Source of the DNA: Gemmatimonadota bacterium
GTDB taxonomy: Bacteria > JAAXHH01
Direction: 5' to 3'
NCBI GenBank assembly: GCA_009835325.1
Contig: VXWP01000039.1
Span: 1-58,575 of the forward strand
Length of the DNA: 58,575 bases
Below, piece after piece: positions 32,074 to 40,119 of the stretch (the first letter of the stretch is position 1; each line of letters starts with the position of its first letter). The position numbers were made by a program, and so were the translations under genes. The notes under the pieces are model-generated. The model was not told the origin of the DNA and made no database searches. It saw only the letters and a program-made list of their open reading frames with translations.

Positions 32074-33042
32074 TCACGGCCGCTGCACCCCCTGGGTTTC
32101 GACGTAGAGGGCGTACAGCGATTGGCTGGCGGCCATGAACAGCCGGTTCTTCTTCTCGCCGCCGAAGCACAGGTTGGCGCAGGGCTCGGGCAGGTGGATC
32201 ATCCCAAGCCGGTCGCCTTCCGGGGAGAAGCAGATCACGCCGTTCGTGTCCGGTCCGCCCCAGCCGGAAGCGGCCCACAGGTTGCCGTCCACGTCGGTCC
32301 GGACGCCGTCGGAAGAGGCCGGTTTCATGTCGGTGAATACGCGGGAGCCCGTGGCGCGGGTACCCTCAATGTCCAGTACCCGGATGTGGGCGGGTCCATC
32401 GGGATCGTGGGAAGCGCCTGTATCTACAACGTATAGACGTGATTCGTCGGGCGAGAAGCAGAGCCCGTTGGGACGCATGAAGTCGTCGGCGATGACCGTC
32501 GCGCCGCCCGTGACCGGGTCCAGCCGATACACCCGGGTGGGTTGTTCGAATTCGGCCCTGTGCCCTTCGTAGTTCATCAGGATGCCGTACCCCGGGTCGG
32601 TGAACCAGACCGAGCCGTCGGAGTGCACCACCAGGTCGTTCGGCGCGTTGAGCCGCTTGCCGTCGAACCGGTCGATCAGCACGGTGATCGTCCCGTCGTG
32701 TTCCGTGCGCGTCACCCGCCGGGTGTCGTGCTCGCATGAGACCAGCCGCCCCTCGCGGTCCCGCGTGTTGCCGTTGGTGTTGTTGGACGGTTTGCGGAAG
32801 ACGGTCACCGCGCCGGTCTCTTCGTCCCAGCGCAGCAGGCGGTTGTTGGGGATGTCGCTCCATACCAGGCATCGGGCGTCGCCGATCCATACCGGGCCTT
32901 CCGACCACCGCGCCCCGGTGAACAGCCGCTCGATCCCGGCCGTGTGCAGCACGTAGGACTTGAACCGGTCGTCGATCGTTTCGACATTGGGGTCGGGATA
33001 GCTCACGAGACCCCGGTCCCAGTCCCTGCCATAGTCGTTCAT
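32074..33042 (-). CDS. SMP-30/gluconolactonase-family protein
   Basis: A 322-residue six-bladed beta-propeller of the SMP-30/gluconolactonase/LRE family, calcium- or zinc-dependent lactonases. The key pattern is complete: WSEGPVWIGDARCLVWSDIPNNRLLRWD (metal-ligand Glu in SEGP), LNAPNDLVVHSDGSVWFTDPGYG (Asn ligand) and RPNGLCFSPDESRLYVVDTG (Asn/Asp). I use the ATG at 33042 because ACGGAG sits seven bases before it. A lactonase beside a sugar kinase and HAD phosphatase suggests oxidation of an aldose to its aldonate. The 149-bp gap upstream holds a 45-bp duplication. Confidence 0.87.
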   Translation of the reverse strand: MNDYGRDWDRGLVSYPDPNVETIDDRFKSYVLHTAGIERLFTGARWSEGPVWIGDARCLVWSDIPNNRLLRWDEETGAVTVFRKPSNNTNGNTRDREGRLVSCEHDTRRVTRTEHDGTITVLIDRFDGKRLNAPNDLVVHSDGSVWFTDPGYGILMNYEGHRAEFEQPTRVYRLDPVTGGATVIADDFMRPNGLCFSPDESRLYVVDTGASHDPDGPAHIRVLDIEGTRATGSRVFTDMKPASSDGVRTDVDGNLWAASGWGGPDTNGVICFSPEGDRLGMIHLPEPCANLCFGGEKKNRLFMAASQSLYALYVETQGVQRP

Positions 33043-33109
33043 ATCCGCTCCGTGATGAGGCGTGTCGTATCCATTCGATCGGCGTCGACGCAACGGCTCA
33101 AGATATGGT

Positions 33110-33199
33110 GCAGACAGCCCGCGGACAAGCGGGAAATGGGCTGGCGTCTAAGTCGCAGACAGCCCACGGACAAGCGGGAAACAGGCCGGCGTCAGGTTC
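33110..33199. repeat. 45-bp tandem duplication
   Basis: Copies at 33110-33154 and 33155-33199, both beginning GCAGACAGCCC and containing GGACAAGCGGGAAA; they differ at about eight positions. The second copy runs over the stop codon of the minus-strand queE gene, so the duplication probably formed the present 3' end of queE. Confidence 0.8.
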
Positions 33200-33878
33200 C
33201 GCGGGTGTCTCCGTAGAGGTCGATATGTACTCGCGGGCAGTACCGGAAGCCGCGGGATTTGCAGGCTTCGGCGACCCACGCGCCACGGCTGCTCAGCTCT
33301 ACGGCCGTACGCCCCTGGGGCATGAGAAGCACCCGGTTCCGGTCCACGTCGTCCAGGTCCGCAATGAGCGATTCGACTTCGTCCAGGTCTTCCTGGCGGT
33401 CGACCACGAACTTAAACTGGTAGGGATGGGCCGCCATGAAACGGCAGAGGACGGGTAGGTTGATTCGAAGTTTCTCGTGATTCCGGGCAAATTTGCCGTC
33501 CTCTTCAATCCAGGGCGTTGAGTTGGACAACTTGGGGCTGAGGGAGGCCAGGTCGCAGCGCACGTCGGCGTACACAGTGCCGGCCGTCTCGATGGTCACG
33601 TGGTATCCCGCGTCGCCGAGTTTTGCGGTCAGTTCGGGCAGATCCTTCATGAGAAGCGGTTCGCCGCCCGTGATCACCGCGTGACGGGTGGGAAAACCGG
33701 CGATTTCAGCCATGATTACTCCTACAGAGCGCTCCTCGCCTTCGGGCGACCACGACGTGTACGGCGTGTCGCACCAGCGGCACCGCAGGTTGCATCCCGA
33801 GGTACGGATGAAGACCGAGGGTACGCCGGTCAGCAGGCCCTCGCCCTGAATGGAATGAAAGATCTCTGAAATGTACAT
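33192..33878 (-). CDS. queE: 7-carboxy-7-deazaguanine synthase
   Basis: A 228-residue radical SAM enzyme that converts 6-carboxytetrahydropterin to 7-carboxy-7-deazaguanine in the queuosine/preQ0 pathway. The QueE start ISEIFHSIQGEG is followed by the cluster motif CNLRCRWCDTPYT (Cys29, Cys33, Cys36; the CxxxCxxC that binds [4Fe-4S]) and the Gly-rich SAM loop VITGGEPLL. The SPKLSNS segment and the C-terminal region RNRVLLMPQG are conserved. No queC, queD or queF gene is visible in the window. The upstream divergent region to the acetyltransferase holds a four-copy 17-18 bp repeat. Confidence 0.9.
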   Translation of the reverse strand: MYISEIFHSIQGEGLLTGVPSVFIRTSGCNLRCRWCDTPYTSWSPEGEERSVGVIMAEIAGFPTRHAVITGGEPLLMKDLPELTAKLGDAGYHVTIETAGTVYADVRCDLASLSPKLSNSTPWIEEDGKFARNHEKLRINLPVLCRFMAAHPYQFKFVVDRQEDLDEVESLIADLDDVDRNRVLLMPQGRTAVELSSRGAWVAEACKSRGFRYCPRVHIDLYGDTRGT

Positions 33879-33912
33879 GGTCTGTATGCGGCTACTGTAC
33901 GCCGCGTCCTAA

Positions 33913-33981
33913 CGCCGCCCGTGCTTGTACGCCGCCCCGTGCCTGTACACCGCCCGTGCTTGTACGCCGCCCCGTGCTTGA
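33913..33981. repeat. 17-18 bp tandem repeat, four copies, in a divergent promoter region
   Basis: Units at 33913, 33930, 33948 and 33965, alternating between CGCCGCCCGTGCTTGTA (17 bases) and CGCCGCCCCGTGCTTGTA-like (18 bases). It fills most of the 177-bp gap between the divergent queE and acetyltransferase genes, so copy number could change promoter spacing. Confidence 0.88.
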
Positions 33982-34055
33982 CACCCCTTTCTATCGGGAA
34001 TATATAAAGCGTGGACCGGTTTTCAAAGCATCGTAACAACGACAGGAGCCAGCTG

Positions 34056-35219
34056 ATGGAAGGCCCGAGGGGATTGAAGGCGACGGAGTTCGATTCGCTC
34101 TGTACCCTGGTCAACACCGTTTTCCGCGGCGACGGCGTGGGACGCATGGAGGCGCAGTATCCACTGCTCTTTGCGCCGGAGAACTACGATGAACTATTCG
34201 TCATAGTCGACGAGGGCGTTGTGGTTTCCCATGTGGGTGCGTTGACGCGGGACATCTCTGTGCTCGGGTGCCGGATGTCCACGATGAGCATCGGCGCGGT
34301 GGCGACCTATGAATCACACCGGGGACAGGGACTGGCGACGCAGTTGATGGAGGAGGCGGTCCGGAAGGCCGTCGCACAGGACGCCGTGCTCATGCCCATA
34401 TCGGGAGGCAGGGGGCTTTACACACGCCTCGGTGCGAAGCGCATCGGGCAGTACGCCCTTTATACCGTTCCCCGGGACATGCTGCCCGCCGGCGATGACC
34501 CGGGCATGGGTAAAACGGCCGCGGGCGAAACACAGATCCAACGGGCGGGCCCCGAGGACCTGCACGAAATGACCCGGTTGTACGCGGAGGAGCCCAGCCG
34601 ATACGTGCGATCGACGGCCGATCTGCGGATGGCGGTCGACGCCGCATGGATCTGCGACCGCGACGGGGAGACCGTGGCGATCCGCGAGGAAGGGCGTCTG
34701 ATGGCCTACGCGGGCATCCAGAAACGCCGTCCCGACCGGGAAGACGAAGCCCGCAGGGCCAGGCTGGCCGAGATCGCGGGCTCGCGGTCCGCACTGTTGT
34801 GCGCGCTGCCCTGCCTGTACGACCGCTACGATGTGGATTACCTCGAAATCGTGACCACGGCGTCAGACCTCGAACTGGCCTCCCTGCTCCGGCCTCACGG
34901 CGTAACCGCGGCGCCCCAGGGGTTCACGGGTACGGTGCTCGTCCTTCAACCGGAACGGCTGATGCAGATATTGAAGGATTACATCGCGGATGTGCTCGGC
35001 AGGGACGTATTGACGTGGGACGTGTCAGCGGACTCGGTGGTATTTCGATGCGGCGATAAGGACCGTGCCGTCGCCAAAAGCGACCTTGGCGCCCTCGTCT
35101 TCGGCGTGGTTTCGCCCGATGAGGATCCCATCGAGACGATTCCGGCTGGCCTGCTCAGGACCGCGCTGGAAAGCGTATTCCCCGTCCAGCTACCATGGTA
35201 CGGGTTCAATTTCGTCTGA
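34056..35219 (+). CDS. GNAT-family acetyltransferase with C-terminal sterol-carrier-like domain (Eis-like)
   Basis: A 387-residue protein. The N-terminal GNAT domain has the acetyl-CoA-binding motif A ESHRGQGLATQLMEEAV (R/Q-x-x-G-x-G/A) and MPISGGRGLYTRLGAKRIG. The middle has a second GNAT-like region (EDLHEMTRLYAEEPSRYVRS onward). The C-terminal 100 residues (VFRCGDKDRAVAKSDLGALVFG) look like the SCP2-like domain found at the end of Eis/enhanced-intracellular-survival-type acetyltransferases. Substrates of that family include amines and aminoglycosides. ACAGGAG before the ATG at 34056 fixes the start, excluding a GTG at 34011. It converges with the CocE gene at a 6-bp gap. Confidence 0.8.
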   Translation: MEGPRGLKATEFDSLCTLVNTVFRGDGVGRMEAQYPLLFAPENYDELFVIVDEGVVVSHVGALTRDISVLGCRMSTMSIGAVATYESHRGQGLATQLMEEAVRKAVAQDAVLMPISGGRGLYTRLGAKRIGQYALYTVPRDMLPAGDDPGMGKTAAGETQIQRAGPEDLHEMTRLYAEEPSRYVRSTADLRMAVDAAWICDRDGETVAIREEGRLMAYAGIQKRRPDREDEARRARLAEIAGSRSALLCALPCLYDRYDVDYLEIVTTASDLELASLLRPHGVTAAPQGFTGTVLVLQPERLMQILKDYIADVLGRDVLTWDVSADSVVFRCGDKDRAVAKSDLGALVFGVVSPDEDPIETIPAGLLRTALESVFPVQLPWYGFNFV

Positions 35220-35225
35220 CGGCGA

Positions 35226-37109
35226 TCACTCCAGCAACTTCATCTTCAGGTGTGAAGGCGCGCTCCGCGAGAAGTACACCCGGTGCGTGGCCGCCTGGTA
35301 GTCCTCTTCCTTTGCGTCATAGATACTCGGCACCCAGGTCTGGGGATTGCGGTCCACCATGGGGAACCAGCTGCTCTGCACCTGCACCATCATGCGGTGC
35401 CCCGCCTTGAAGGTGTGGGCGACGTCCTGCATATCGAATTCGATTCGCGTGAGGCTGCCCGGCCGCATGGGCTCGGGATGGGTGAAACTGTTCCGGTACC
35501 GGCCCCGCATGACCTCGCCCCGCACCATGAGCTGGAACCCGCCCATCTTGACATTCATGGGGTTCTCGCCCGCGTAGCTCGCCGTATCGGGATACACGTC
35601 GATCAGCTTGACGATGAAATCGGCGTCCTCCCCCGTCGTGGTCACGTACAGGTTGGCGAACAGATCGCCCGCCACGGTGACGTCCTCCCCCAGCACATCG
35701 GACTCGAAGACCAGCACGTCGGTCCGTGTTGCCGCGAACCGCTGGTCCTGGATGAGGTACCGGTCGTCCCGGTTGATGACGACCTGTGAGGTGTGGGGCA
35801 CGGGTTTCGCGGGATCGCTGACGTACTCGGCGTAGTCATCCGCGCCCACCGGCCGGTCGAAGGACAGGCCGCCACCGGGCGCCAGGTACAGGTTCGCATC
35901 GCGTGCTTCCCCGGGCGGCCAGTGGTCGAAGGCGTGCCACCGGTTCGAACCCGTGACGAAGATGCTGGCTTCAGGCAGCTGCGGTTCGGGACCGTCCTTC
36001 AGGTAGTGGTTGAAGAAGGGCAGTTCGATGGCCTCCCGGTAATGCGCCGCCGTGGGCTGTTCGAAATAGATGTCCTGGTAACGCAGGCCGCTGCCCCGCG
36101 CCCACCCGCCGTGCCACCACGGTCCCATGACGAGGTGGTTCACGATGCCCGGGTTGTTGTTCTCCACGGCGGCGTACGTCTTCAGCGGGCCGTACAGATC
36201 CTGGGCGTCGAAGAACCCGCCCACCACGAGCACCGCCGGCTTCACGTCTTTCAGGTGGGGCAGCGGCGTGCGGGCCTGCCAGAATTCGTCGTAGTCCGGA
36301 TGCTCCATCATGGCGTTCCAGATCTTGTTCTCCCCGTGCAGGTATTTCTCGTTGATGTTCGACAGCGGACCGAGATCGAGGTACCACTGGTAGCCGTCCG
36401 GCGTGCCGTAATCGCGGAATCCCGAGGCCCGCCGGGTCGTGGGCGCGGGGCGCGGCGAGCCGTAGAAGGACAGGAAACTGAAGCTGGCCTGCAGCTGGAA
36501 CGCGCCGTTGTGGTGGCGGTCGTCGCCGATCCACCAGTCGGTCACCGGGGCCTGGGGCGAAACGATCTTCACGGCGGGATGGGCGTCGATCAGGGCGTGG
36601 GTGGCGTAGAACCCCGGCGCCGATATGCCCCATACGCCCACGCGGCCGTTGTGATTGGGCACGTTTTCAAGCAGCCAGGAGACCGTATCGTAGGTATCGG
36701 TGCTCTCGTCGATGTCGGCGTCCGACGTCTTGTCCGGGTTATGAGGGCGCACGGCCTCGAATTCCCCTTCCGACATCATGCGGCCGCGCACGTCCTGGTA
36801 GACGATGATGTACCCGTCGCGGGCGAACAGCATGGACGGGCCGATCCGCGTCCTGTACGCCGCCCCGTAGGGCGCCACGCTGTAGGGCGTGCGCTGCAGC
36901 AGGATGGGATAGGTCCGTGCATCGTCCTTCGGCACGTAGATGGAAGTGAACAGCCTCGCCCCGTCGCGCATCGGCACGTAGCGCTCCATCTTGTCATAGT
37001 GCTCCACGATGTACCGCGCGTCGGCGTTGGACTGGCCGAGGACCGTTGCGGGCAGAAGGAGAAGGATCAGCATCCCGAAGAGTAAGACGGGACAGGGTAC
37101 GGTTTTCAT
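35226..37109 (-). CDS. Exported CocE/NonD-family hydrolase (X-Pro dipeptidyl peptidase S15 fold)
   Basis: A 627-residue secreted hydrolase. Signal peptide: VPCPVLLFGMLILLLLPATVLG (about 4-25). The alpha/beta-hydrolase domain opens with YVPMRDGARLFTSIYVPKD, and the nucleophile elbow is GVWGISAPGFYATHA (Gly-x-Ser-x-Pro-Gly). Residues from about 400 form the C-terminal jelly-roll (YLAPGGGLSFDRP, DVLVFESDVLGEDVTVAGDL, HRMMVQVQSSWFPMVDRNPQT) that defines the family. Substrates range from cocaine-type esters and glutaryl cephalosporins to peptides with Pro at position 2. The ATG at 37109 is preceded by CAGGAGTTCTCCTC. Confidence 0.9.
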   Translation of the reverse strand: MKTVPCPVLLFGMLILLLLPATVLGQSNADARYIVEHYDKMERYVPMRDGARLFTSIYVPKDDARTYPILLQRTPYSVAPYGAAYRTRIGPSMLFARDGYIIVYQDVRGRMMSEGEFEAVRPHNPDKTSDADIDESTDTYDTVSWLLENVPNHNGRVGVWGISAPGFYATHALIDAHPAVKIVSPQAPVTDWWIGDDRHHNGAFQLQASFSFLSFYGSPRPAPTTRRASGFRDYGTPDGYQWYLDLGPLSNINEKYLHGENKIWNAMMEHPDYDEFWQARTPLPHLKDVKPAVLVVGGFFDAQDLYGPLKTYAAVENNNPGIVNHLVMGPWWHGGWARGSGLRYQDIYFEQPTAAHYREAIELPFFNHYLKDGPEPQLPEASIFVTGSNRWHAFDHWPPGEARDANLYLAPGGGLSFDRPVGADDYAEYVSDPAKPVPHTSQVVINRDDRYLIQDQRFAATRTDVLVFESDVLGEDVTVAGDLFANLYVTTTGEDADFIVKLIDVYPDTASYAGENPMNVKMGGFQLMVRGEVMRGRYRNSFTHPEPMRPGSLTRIEFDMQDVAHTFKAGHRMMVQVQSSWFPMVDRNPQTWVPSIYDAKEEDYQAATHRVYFSRSAPSHLKMKLLE

Positions 37110-37184
37110 GAGGAGAACTCCTGCAGGAATCATGAAATCAGTTAAACTGGGACACCGGGAATATGGACGGTTTCCGCGGGAAGA

Positions 37185-37631
37185 TCAAGGACGGCCCTTG
37201 TCCGTCAGCCGCTCGTAGGCGTCCACAACCTCGATGAAGGCGTCGTGGTCGCCGCCGTGGTCGGGGTGGTGGACCTGGGCCAGTTCCCGGTACCGCCGCT
37301 TGATGTCCTGGAAAGTCGCGTCGGGCGGCAGGCCGAGGAGGGAGAGCAGGCCCGGATCGTAGGCGTCGGCCATGGACAGGCCGTGTTCCTTGAAATACTG
37401 GAAGTAAACGCGGTAGAAGAAGCCCTCGTAGACCTTCTTGATCTCCTCGTGATCCATATTCGCCAGCCGGTTCAGGGGATAGGCGACCCGGCCATCGTCC
37501 GCGGTCCGCGTGGAGAAGAAGGCATCCCAGACCAGCGCCTGGTGTTCCTCCCGAGGGCGGGTCCTGAACCGGATGCGGCACTCGGTCTGCTTGAGCTGAC
37601 GCAGCTTGCGTTTCAGCTGGGGAATGGTCAT
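37185..37631 (-). CDS. Small protein with a C-terminal J domain
   Basis: A 148-residue protein. The first 90 residues are helical and rich in charged and aromatic residues (FRTRPREEHQALVWDAFFS, YEGFFYRVYFQYFKEHG) and match nothing I recognise. The last 50 are a J domain: LLGLPPDATFQDIKRRYRELAQVHHPDHGGDHDAFIEVVDAYERL, with the HPD tripeptide that stimulates DnaK ATPase. J domains are usually at the N terminus, so this is the less common C-terminal layout. I use the ATG at 37631 (MTIPQLKR), though no strong ribosome site is visible. It would recruit DnaK to an unknown client. Confidence 0.8.
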   Translation of the reverse strand: MTIPQLKRKLRQLKQTECRIRFRTRPREEHQALVWDAFFSTRTADDGRVAYPLNRLANMDHEEIKKVYEGFFYRVYFQYFKEHGLSMADAYDPGLLSLLGLPPDATFQDIKRRYRELAQVHHPDHGGDHDAFIEVVDAYERLTDKGRP

Positions 37632-37715
37632 GGCGTGGTCCGGGAATGAACGCTGCGACAGGCGCGAAGTTGGACGCAATGTTGGACTGGTCGCGGCCGG
37701 TCAGCCCCGCACGGG

Positions 37716-38387
37716 CTAATTCAACATGGACGGCAGGCTTTCGATCGACTCCGCCCGGGGCAGGGGATGATCCCAGGGCCATGCCACTTCCTGCCGCAGA
37801 TACCAGGCCGCCTGGATCGCCATCATACCGGCGGCTGCCGCGCCGCGCAGTTCGTCAAAGCCACCATCTCCGACGAAATACGCATCGGACGGCCGGACAC
37901 CCATGCGCGCGCAGGCGAGATCGTAGATCTTCCGGTCCGGCTTCATCAATCCGACTTCACAGGAAAAAACGACTTCGTCCACGTGATCCCGAAGCGGACA
38001 GGCGTTCCATGCCAGCGCTTCCCAGGGCATGGCGTTGCTGATGATCCCGATACCGAGCCCCTGGGTCCTGACTTCGCCCAGCATCTCCAACACTCCGGGA
38101 TCCACTTCGGATATGACTCGGCTCTTCCACTGTTCGTACTCCCGGGCGATTTCGCCAAGTTTCCGGTCCGAGACCGGCGAGCCGACTTCATCCCGCATGT
38201 GCAGGAACTTGGCGAGGCAGTTCGAAAACTCGCCAGTCATCACACGCTCGCCGAAATCCTCCCACCACTGCACCACCCGGTCCCGCGTGGTGCGCAGTTT
38301 CACGTAGTTCGGGGATCTCGACTGGAAAGCGCTTTTTGTCTTCTCGGTGATCAGCGTTTCGAATAAATCGAAGAAAACGACTTTCAT
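37716..38387 (-). CDS. HAD-superfamily IA hydrolase
   Basis: A 223-residue haloacid-dehalogenase-like hydrolase. Motif I is VVFFDLFETLITE, where the second acidic residue is replaced by Phe-Glu as in the FDLFGT variants of subfamily IA. A helical cap spans about 20-95. Motif II is GIISNAMPW, motif III lysine is in GLMKPDRKIY, and motif IV is YFVGDGGFDELRGA. The substrate is not predictable; small phosphate esters are usual. It starts 24 bp upstream of (that is, after) the IMP-dehydrogenase-like gene's stop on the same strand and is probably co-transcribed with it. Confidence 0.82.
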   Translation of the reverse strand: MKVVFFDLFETLITEKTKSAFQSRSPNYVKLRTTRDRVVQWWEDFGERVMTGEFSNCLAKFLHMRDEVGSPVSDRKLGEIAREYEQWKSRVISEVDPGVLEMLGEVRTQGLGIGIISNAMPWEALAWNACPLRDHVDEVVFSCEVGLMKPDRKIYDLACARMGVRPSDAYFVGDGGFDELRGAAAAGMMAIQAAWYLRQEVAWPWDHPLPRAESIESLPSMLN

Positions 38388-38411
38388 CGCACCTCGTTTT
38401 CAGGTGATCTA

Positions 38412-39899
38412 TCAGGTGATCCCGAACTCCTGTATGGACTGGATGGCGGACATGTCGTGCACGCCGCTGTCGTCGAGGGACACGTTGGACTGCAGTTCCA
38501 GGACGGCGTCCCGGTGCAGCGCCTCGATGGTGGCGCATCCCGCCGTGGCCATGCCCGACTTGAGCATCTGCATGACGATGGGCAGCTTGTCGTAGACCGA
38601 CCCCGCGTGGGGCACCTGGCCCACGATGCCTTCCTCGAAAAAGGTGCTGGCGAGCTGCGCGTAGCGCCGGTTGTTGAAGGCCTTCCGGCTGCCTTCCATC
38701 CAGTATTCCTTGACCAGGTCTCCGGCCGCGTTGCGGACCAGTTCGCCGTGGCTCTCGGTGAACCGCGCCAGTAGATTGCCCATCATGAGCGTGTCGGCGC
38801 CCAGTGACAGCGCGACGAGCATGTCCGCGGGACCCTGGATGCTGCCGTCCGCCACGAGGGGCAGATAGTCGCCCGAGTTCTCTGCCCACGCGTCGCGGGC
38901 CGCGGCGACTTCCTGGATGGAGGTGGCCTGGCCGCGGCCGGTGGCCTTCACCATCTGCGTCGTGCAGCCCGAAGCGATGCCCATGCCGATCTTGACGGCG
39001 TCCGCGCCGCTGGCGGCCAGGTAGTCGAACCCCTCCCGCGTCACCACGTTCCCGGCGATCACCGGGATGTCGTAGTGGGACTTGATCCACTTCAGGGTCT
39101 CGCCCTGGTACTCGGTATGGCCGTCGGAGGCGTCGATGACGATCACGTCGACCTGGTGCTCGACCAGTGCCTCCACCCGTTCCCGGTCCTCGGGATGGGT
39201 CGATACGGCGGCGCCGACCACGAGGCGCTTCTGGGCGTCTTCCGTGGAATGGGGATGGCGGATATGCTTGTCGAGGTCCCGCTTGAACACCACCGACACC
39301 AGCGTCCCTTCGGAAGAAACCATGGGCAGAAACCCGCGGCCGTACTCGATCATCCGCGTGTTCGCCGTCTTCAGGTCGTCCTCCTCGGCGCCGGTCTGCA
39401 CGTCGGTCTTCATGCGGTCGCCCACCCGGAGACCATGATCGTACCGCTCGTCGAAGTCCTTGTCCGTGATCACGCCCACCAGCTTGCCGTGGAAGACGCC
39501 GGTATCCGTCACCGGGAAGGTGTGGTAGCCGGTATCGTTCATGATGCCGATCACCTCACCGATGGACTGTTCCGGCGAAAGCGTGACGATATCGGTCTGG
39601 AACCCGGCCTTGAACCGCTTCACCGCGTCGATCTTTCCGCACTGTTCCTCGATGGTCTGGCTCACGGCGAACACGCCCATGCCGCCCAGCTGGGCCATGG
39701 CGATGGCCATCTCCACGCTGGTGACCGCCTGCATGGCCGCGCTGAGGAAAGGCGTGCGCAGCGCCAGGTAGCCGTCCCCCTGCCGGCAGAGGCGCGTCTC
39801 CAGGGACGCGAGCTGGGCGTTCGCGTCGGCCTGCGTCAGGCGTGGCAGAAGGCGGTATTCCTTGAGACTGTGAGAAACGGTAGAGGCTATGTGCGCCAT
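38412..39899 (-). CDS. IMP dehydrogenase-family enzyme with CBS domains
   Basis: A 495-residue IMPDH/GMPR-fold protein. A TIM barrel is interrupted at about 100-215 by a Bateman (two CBS) module: TLSPEQSIGEVIGIMNDTGYHTFPVTD. The catalytic loop is AVKIGMGIASGCTTQMVK with Cys312 in the right place, and the phosphate-binding strands LVADGSIQGPADMLVALSLGAD and MMGNLLARFTES follow. Canonical IMPDH has GSICTTR and GGIRYSGD here, so this copy is divergent: Arg to Gln after CTT, and no RY-SGD. The later segment KEYWMEGSRKAFNNRRY replaces the YRGMGS flap. It may be an IMPDH subclass, or a CBS-bearing GMP reductase. It is divergent from a LysR regulator. Confidence 0.78.
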   Translation of the reverse strand: MAHIASTVSHSLKEYRLLPRLTQADANAQLASLETRLCRQGDGYLALRTPFLSAAMQAVTSVEMAIAMAQLGGMGVFAVSQTIEEQCGKIDAVKRFKAGFQTDIVTLSPEQSIGEVIGIMNDTGYHTFPVTDTGVFHGKLVGVITDKDFDERYDHGLRVGDRMKTDVQTGAEEDDLKTANTRMIEYGRGFLPMVSSEGTLVSVVFKRDLDKHIRHPHSTEDAQKRLVVGAAVSTHPEDRERVEALVEHQVDVIVIDASDGHTEYQGETLKWIKSHYDIPVIAGNVVTREGFDYLAASGADAVKIGMGIASGCTTQMVKATGRGQATSIQEVAAARDAWAENSGDYLPLVADGSIQGPADMLVALSLGADTLMMGNLLARFTESHGELVRNAAGDLVKEYWMEGSRKAFNNRRYAQLASTFFEEGIVGQVPHAGSVYDKLPIVMQMLKSGMATAGCATIEALHRDAVLELQSNVSLDDSGVHDMSAIQSIQEFGIT

Positions 39900-40119
39900 T
39901 TATGCCCTCCGAGGGAAACCGTTTGAGGATCCATTTCCCCGTTCGGAATCCCGGTACGGTGATCCGAGGTTGTGCCGGTCCGTTTTCGCGTCAATCGACG
40001 GCTCGAGATTCGAGTCTACCAATATACATCATCCCGCCGATTTTGCCTTGACATAATACCGGCTCAGATATATTAGTCAAATTAATAATTTAAATACGCG
40101 CTATTACGTGGACAAATAA
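39900..40119. promoter_or_regulatory. AT-rich divergent control region between the IMPDH-like gene and the LysR gene
   Basis: A 220-bp intergenic stretch whose right half is strongly AT-rich. On the plus strand TTGACA at 40048 and TATATT at 40069 are separated by 15 bases, a weak sigma-70 match. Around 40075-40095 the sequence TTAGTCAAATTAATAATTTAA holds several TNA-type palindromic pieces of the kind LysR proteins bind. I see no gene here. Confidence 0.4.

Noticed and set aside
37138-37782. A 214-codon frame over the J-domain gene
   Set aside because: Out-of-frame shadow. The HPD-containing J domain is in the 37185-37631 frame.
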